Shown here: piece by piece, positions 59,173 to 64,000 of the stretch
Layout: every line of letters starts with the position of its first letter
Numbering within the stretch: the stretch's first letter is position 1
Assembly: GCF_947179515.1 (NCBI RefSeq)
Contig: NC_067485.1
Location: 78,429,846 to 78,493,845 of the forward strand
DNA: 64,000 bases
Source of the DNA: Apodemus sylvaticus
Lineage: Eukaryota; Chordata; Mammalia; Rodentia; Muridae
Direction: 5' to 3'
Notes under the pieces: generated by a model
Told to the model about the DNA's origin: nothing
The model's input: only the letters and a program-made list of their open reading frames with translations
Databases searched by the model: none
Position numbers and translations under genes: made by a program

Positions 59173-60451
59173 CTAGAACACAAACAAAAAAAAAACAGCC
59201 CTTCAGAGACACAGAGACAGTACCAACAAACCCAGCTTCAAAGCCTAGCATGCTGCATTTGTAGCTAGGAAAATAAAGAGCATCCCTAGCGACCTCGACC
59301 TTCTTCCCCATCATGGAAATGGTTTCATGGGAACATTGGGTACTGAGACTTTTAGCTAGTATTTGCTTGCTAACCACCAGCTTCACTTAGTAAAAATGTT
59401 AGAGGAAACGGTATCAGCAGAAGACAACAGAAACAGAATATTTCTCGAACTGCCTCTGTTTCCAATGCTGACCGTCTGTCTCCTACGCTGTTCCATCCCG
59501 ACAACCAGTCCACTCTTCTCTTATTATCAGCTAAAATATGCAGGCACTTTAAGTTATACCAAAACTTATATATAATACATTGTGATCTGTAGAGTTTCTA
59601 GGAAGCAATTGTAAGTGGTAAATTGGTGATAGTTTGCATATTTAGCTCACTGAATTTATAACTATTTTTATTCATAAGTTCCTTTTCAGATATTTATATA
59701 ATCCATTTCAAGAACATATACTCAATGGATTTTATTCTTTATTACTGTTTTCAAACCAGTTTTTAGACATCTAGGAGATTCTAATAGACTTCTTTTGGTT
59801 TTCTAAGAAACCAGGGAAACTATATCATACACATTCTCCTTGTATAATCATTATTGACAAGATCTTATAAAAATTAAGCTGTCTTTTAGATTTAATGAAG
59901 ACTATTTTGCTGTCACTCAGCCTTGCATATCTGTTTACTCTGAGAGTCCATAAAGTCTTCCACGCCACATGTGACTTAAGGACCAGTGGTTTTCTCAGCA
60001 TACCAGAGAAAGCGATGAAAGACCTTCTAATACACTCAATTAGTAAATGTTCTAACAAAACCTTTAACAAAATGCATATACAGTTTTGTAAAATGTAGCT
60101 TGATACTGGCTAATGAAAGCACACAAAATTCACACTTGTGATTGTAATGGAAGAAAAGCCAAAACCAAACCGATGGCTTCCCGTGTACGCCAGGAGCTCA
60201 GGGACACGTCACCACATTACAGCTTGTTCTCAGTTTTGAAGATGTGTGTAAAAATTTCCAAAGATTCTGTCCTTCTCTTAGTAATAAGTTTTTACAGTAA
60301 TATGATTTTATTTAAACATCTTTATCTCTCCACTGGAGCTACTTTCATGGTCAATTTGACAGCAATGAGAGATGGAAATTTTTCAAAAAAAAAATCTGAT
60401 TTTTAAAAAAAGTCCATGCATTTCAGCAAGCACCACTTTAAACACGCTACA
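59173..60451. other. Usp6nl intron, unassigned part
   Basis: AT-rich unique sequence. Frames such as 60113-60406 (plus) are not supported. Confidence 0.4.
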
Positions 60452-60632
60452 GTTACCTAAGATCCTGACTTGTCAGGGACACTCTGCTCAGCCTGTGGAT
60501 TACTAACACTATGGATTACCTAAGATCCTGACTTGTCAGGGACACCCTGCTCAGCCTGTGGATTACTAACACTGTGGATTACCTAAGATCCTGACTTGTC
60601 AGGGACACCCTGGTCAGCCTGTGGATTAATCT
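60452..60632 (+). repeat. 63-bp tandem repeat, 2.8 copies
   Basis: The segment beginning CCTAAGATCCTGACTTGTCA starts at 60456, 60519 and 60582, an exact 63-bp period. Copies differ at only a few positions (for example CTCTGCTC, CCCTGCTC, CCCTGGTC). It lies in the 2610-bp Usp6nl intron. Confidence 0.95.
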
Positions 60633-61903
<1,271 letters not shown>

Positions 61904-62314
61904 CTAAGAACAGTGACAACAGACGGGGCTTAAAGGTGCATTCCACCAACACAGATACGGGAAAAGCTAATCTATAACATACCAGAAAATGCTTAGATGT
62001 GTTACTGCACAATTCTAGAGATAACTGTCGCAATAGCTACTGCATCAGGGCTTAGACTATACAAAACTAAAACTGCTCGAGTAAACAGGTGTGGGGAAAC
62101 CCTCAAGCTACATTTAAAGACTGCTCTGTGTTTGACACTGCAGCACAGCATGCAAAGAACATTAATATTCACGTCACTGAGTTCTGAGATGCTGGCAAAT
62201 CCTCCCCAACTCCCACTTTCCTGTCTTGTCTCCTGTGTTTCTGAAGCTATAGGGTTTAGCTTTAGTCCACTCCTTGTAGACCACTAACAGGTGTCACACT
62301 AGATTACGGACACT

Positions 62315-62413
62315 AGCTGCAGGAGCTGCAGGAGCTGCAGGAGCTGCAGGAGCTGCAGGAGCTGCAGGAGCTGCAGGAGCTGCAGGAGCAGCAGGAGCAG
62401 CAGGAGCAGCAGC
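62315..62413 (+). repeat. 9-bp (CTGCAGGAG)n tandem repeat
   Basis: About eight perfect copies of CTGCAGGAG followed by CAGCAGGAG variants. It is multiple of three in length and GC-rich, lying in the 885-bp Usp6nl intron between the exon relic and the YCQG exon. Confidence 0.95.
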
Positions 62414-62633
62414 CACTGCTTCGGCCCAGACATGCTTAAAGGCACGACTTGGTCTTACATGTGTAAAAAAGAAAACAGCAAAAAGAGCACAAAAATGTAA
62501 TAAAACGAAGCACCCTGTAAAGGAAAAAAATGAAGCTCACTAGCATCCTGGGGTCGTACCTAGGTTTTTCTACTTCCAAATCAGCTCTAAGGCTCTGGGG
62601 TCACCATGGGAGCGCTAAGACCGCCACAGCCAG

Positions 62634-62685
62634 CAGGGCCGTGGAGGCGTCCTCCGCATTCCTGTACATAAGGGGCTGTGGTCTG
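62634..62685 (-). pseudogene. Decayed partial copy of the Usp6nl TBC exon 61783-61903
   Basis: On the minus strand CAGACCACAGC matches CAGATCACAGC of the real exon (10/11). After a 5-base gap, a 40-base block beginning CCTTATGTACA matches the exon at about 33/40. The copy reads PLMYRNAEDASTAL where the exon reads [14 protein letters not shown]. It is in the same orientation, 730 bp upstream of the true exon. The YCQG part is not recognisable. A TTCATTCTAG acceptor-like site lies upstream near 62750, but I see no good donor, so it is probably not spliced. Confidence 0.65.
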
Positions 62686-62788
62686 TATGTGTGATCCAGG
62701 CATGGAGAACTGTTAGGTAGAGGGCCAGGAAGAAGCTCTAGTGCCCTAGAATGAAAGTATAGCATGAGGCAGGCATGGAACAACTTAC

Positions 62789-62837
62789 CGTATTATAGAT
62801 AGAATAAGCAGCAAGAACATGGAATAAGGATTGTTGC
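62789..62837 (-). CDS. Usp6nl: Usp6nl coding exon (TBC domain, most upstream exon seen)
   Basis: A 49-bp exon. Its first base completes a codon started in the previous exon (Lys is expected from the family), and sixteen codons follow reading QQSLFHVLAAYSIYNT. The minus-strand acceptor is TTTGTCTAG and the donor is GTAAGTTG. This is the TBC-domain helix just before the glutamine-finger motif. It ends on a codon boundary and joins the next exon, which starts with Glu-Val-Gly-Tyr. The exon before it, carrying the family's arginine finger, was searched for up to base 64,000 and not found. Confidence 0.93.
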
Positions 62838-62929
62838 CTAGACAAATAAAAGGTTACAGTAAACATAATTTAGTTCTTTTTAAATTTAGTTAATTTTTAA
62901 AATTATACACTTAAAAAAAACAGGTTGGC

Positions 62930-63182
62930 TATCTGGGCAGTGGTGGTGCACACCTTAAACCCAGCACTCAGGAGACACAGGCAGGTGGCTCTCTGAGTTT
63001 GAGGCAGCCTGGTCTACCAAAGGAGTGCCAGAACAGCCAGGGCTACACAGAGAGAAACCTTGTCTCAGAAAAACTGAAAACAAACAAACAAAACAAAACC
63101 AACCACACAAACCAAACCAGCCAAACCAACCAAACAAACAAAACAAAACCAAACAAACAAAACAAACAAAATACAAACAATC
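62930..63182 (+). mobile_element. B1 SINE with long (CAAA)n tail
   Basis: GGGCAGTGGTGGTGCACACC, GGCAGCCTGGTCTACCAAAG and GAGAAACCTTGTCTCAGAAA. The tail at 63076-63182 is a (CAAAC/CAAAA)n expansion. Confidence 0.93.
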
Positions 63183-63594
63183 CAGATAAAATTACTGTTG
63201 TGTTTTAAAGAAAGGTATCATGAGCTCAAGTAGAACCAGAATTGCCAAGAGTTTAAATCTGAGGCTACTGATCACAAGCTGAGACAGAAAGCTTCCTATA
63301 GAGAACACCAGGCCTTGCTGAGTCTCTCAGCTCCTTCACTGCCTTGTCACTCAGCGATCTTACTCTGCGGCCACAGAATGTGGAAGGCCTGGGAAGACGC
63401 TAATTGCATCAGCTAAGTGCAGGAAGGGCGGCCTGAGAAGACACTTCCCAGGAAGCCCCACAGCTCGCCCTAAGACCATGATGGTCTGCAGAGCGGCCAG
63501 GGCGGCTGCACCTCACTACACTCCTCACTGCTACGCTGTGCTCCCTGATTTTTGCCCCTTCAATCTGTGCTGACTCAGACGTGCTTCCGACAGA
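63183..63594. other. Usp6nl upstream intron, unassigned part
   Basis: Searched for the arginine-finger exon of the TBC domain; not found. Confidence 0.45.
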
Positions 63595-63708
63595 TGGGCC
63601 TGGTGGTGCACATCTGGACTCCAGGCACTCAGGAGGATAGCATGTCCTAAGGCGCCCTGAGCTACATAGTGAGATCCTATCTTAAAAAACGAAAGCAGAA
63701 CAAAACAG
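63595..63708 (+). mobile_element. Old B1-like SINE
   Basis: GGGCCTGGTGGTGCACATCT, CCAGGCACTCAGGAGGATAG and AGCTACATAGTGAGATCCTA follow B1 order. Confidence 0.7.
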
Positions 63709-63729
63709 AAAAGGGGGATGGTCCAAGGC

Positions 63730-63862
63730 AGACGCCAACAGGGAGCCCACAGCGGGGAGGGGGGGGTGGGGGCGCAGCAGGGAGCCCACAGGGTGGGTGG
63801 GGTGCCCTAGCAGGGAGCCCAGGGGGGCTGGGGGGGCGCTGCAGCAGGGAGCCCATGGAGCT
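63730..63862 (+). repeat. G-rich ~32-39-bp tandem repeat
   Basis: CAGGGAGCCCA recurs at about 63739, 63779, 63811 and 63845 with G-runs between (GGGGAGGGGGGGGTGGGGG at 63754-63772). Frames across it are low-complexity artefacts. Confidence 0.88.
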
Positions 63863-64000
63863 GGAAGTGAACCCAGCAGCAGCTGCATGGGCTCCTTAAG
63901 GAGCTCTGGGGCTCACTCGATCCTGATTACTAGGGAGGTGGATACTATACACATACACACAAAATCACATCTGGAATAAGGAATATTTTAGAACTTTCTT

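Noticed and set aside
62601..62783. A functional alternative Usp6nl exon
   Set aside because: The frame is open and an AG acceptor-like site exists, but the catalytic motif is missing and no convincing donor follows. It is treated as a relic.
62838..64000. Upstream Usp6nl exon with the arginine finger
   Set aside because: No minus-strand sequence resembling the IDLDVNRTF segment was found before the window ends.

Overview
The window is rodent nuclear DNA, most likely house mouse (Mus). This rests on the SINEs (B1, B2/B3, B4, ID-like), an L1Md-type 3' end at about 1490-1872, many MaLR-like LTR repeats, and a well-preserved full-length B2 at 56355-56533. Rat is not strictly excluded, but the abundant rat ID elements are missing. 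It is one vertebrate locus, not a bacterial or viral one, so there are no operons, ribosome binding sites or CRISPR arrays to annotate.

One protein-coding gene is recognised. The right third (about 41,100 to beyond 64,000) holds the 3' two thirds of Usp6nl (RN-tre, a TBC-domain Rab GTPase-activating protein) on the minus strand. Seven coding exons were placed by matching remembered family sequence, checking GT/AG splice dinucleotides and checking that codon phases join: 62789-62837, 61783-61903, 59078-59172, 58446-58511, 58257-58356, 55549-55701 and the terminal exon 43163-44547 with its TGA stop. They encode about 655 residues: most of the TBC domain, including the glutamine-finger YCQG motif, and the whole Ser/Pro-rich tail with the Eps8-binding PPVDY motif. 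The 5' exons, including the arginine-finger exon, lie beyond base 64,000. A repeat-poor stretch at about 41,090-43,162 is the probable 3' UTR.

Bases 1-41,000 look like intergenic DNA downstream of Usp6nl. They are dense in SINEs, a SINE-interrupted L1 ORF2 relic, several old LTRs and microsatellites. I found no convincing exon there. Two strong CTCF-type motifs in the same orientation (7794 and 12514) are the best regulatory candidates.

The most interesting structures are hidden in the Usp6nl introns: (1) a decayed partial copy of the TBC exon, in the same orientation, in the adjacent intron (62634-62685); (2) a 30-bp minisatellite that abuts the acceptor of the terminal exon and supplies its most likely branch point; (3) a 112-bp inverted duplication at about 95.5% identity with a 1.26-kb loop. 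I saw no complete undescribed biological system. These are local structural observations that can be tested.
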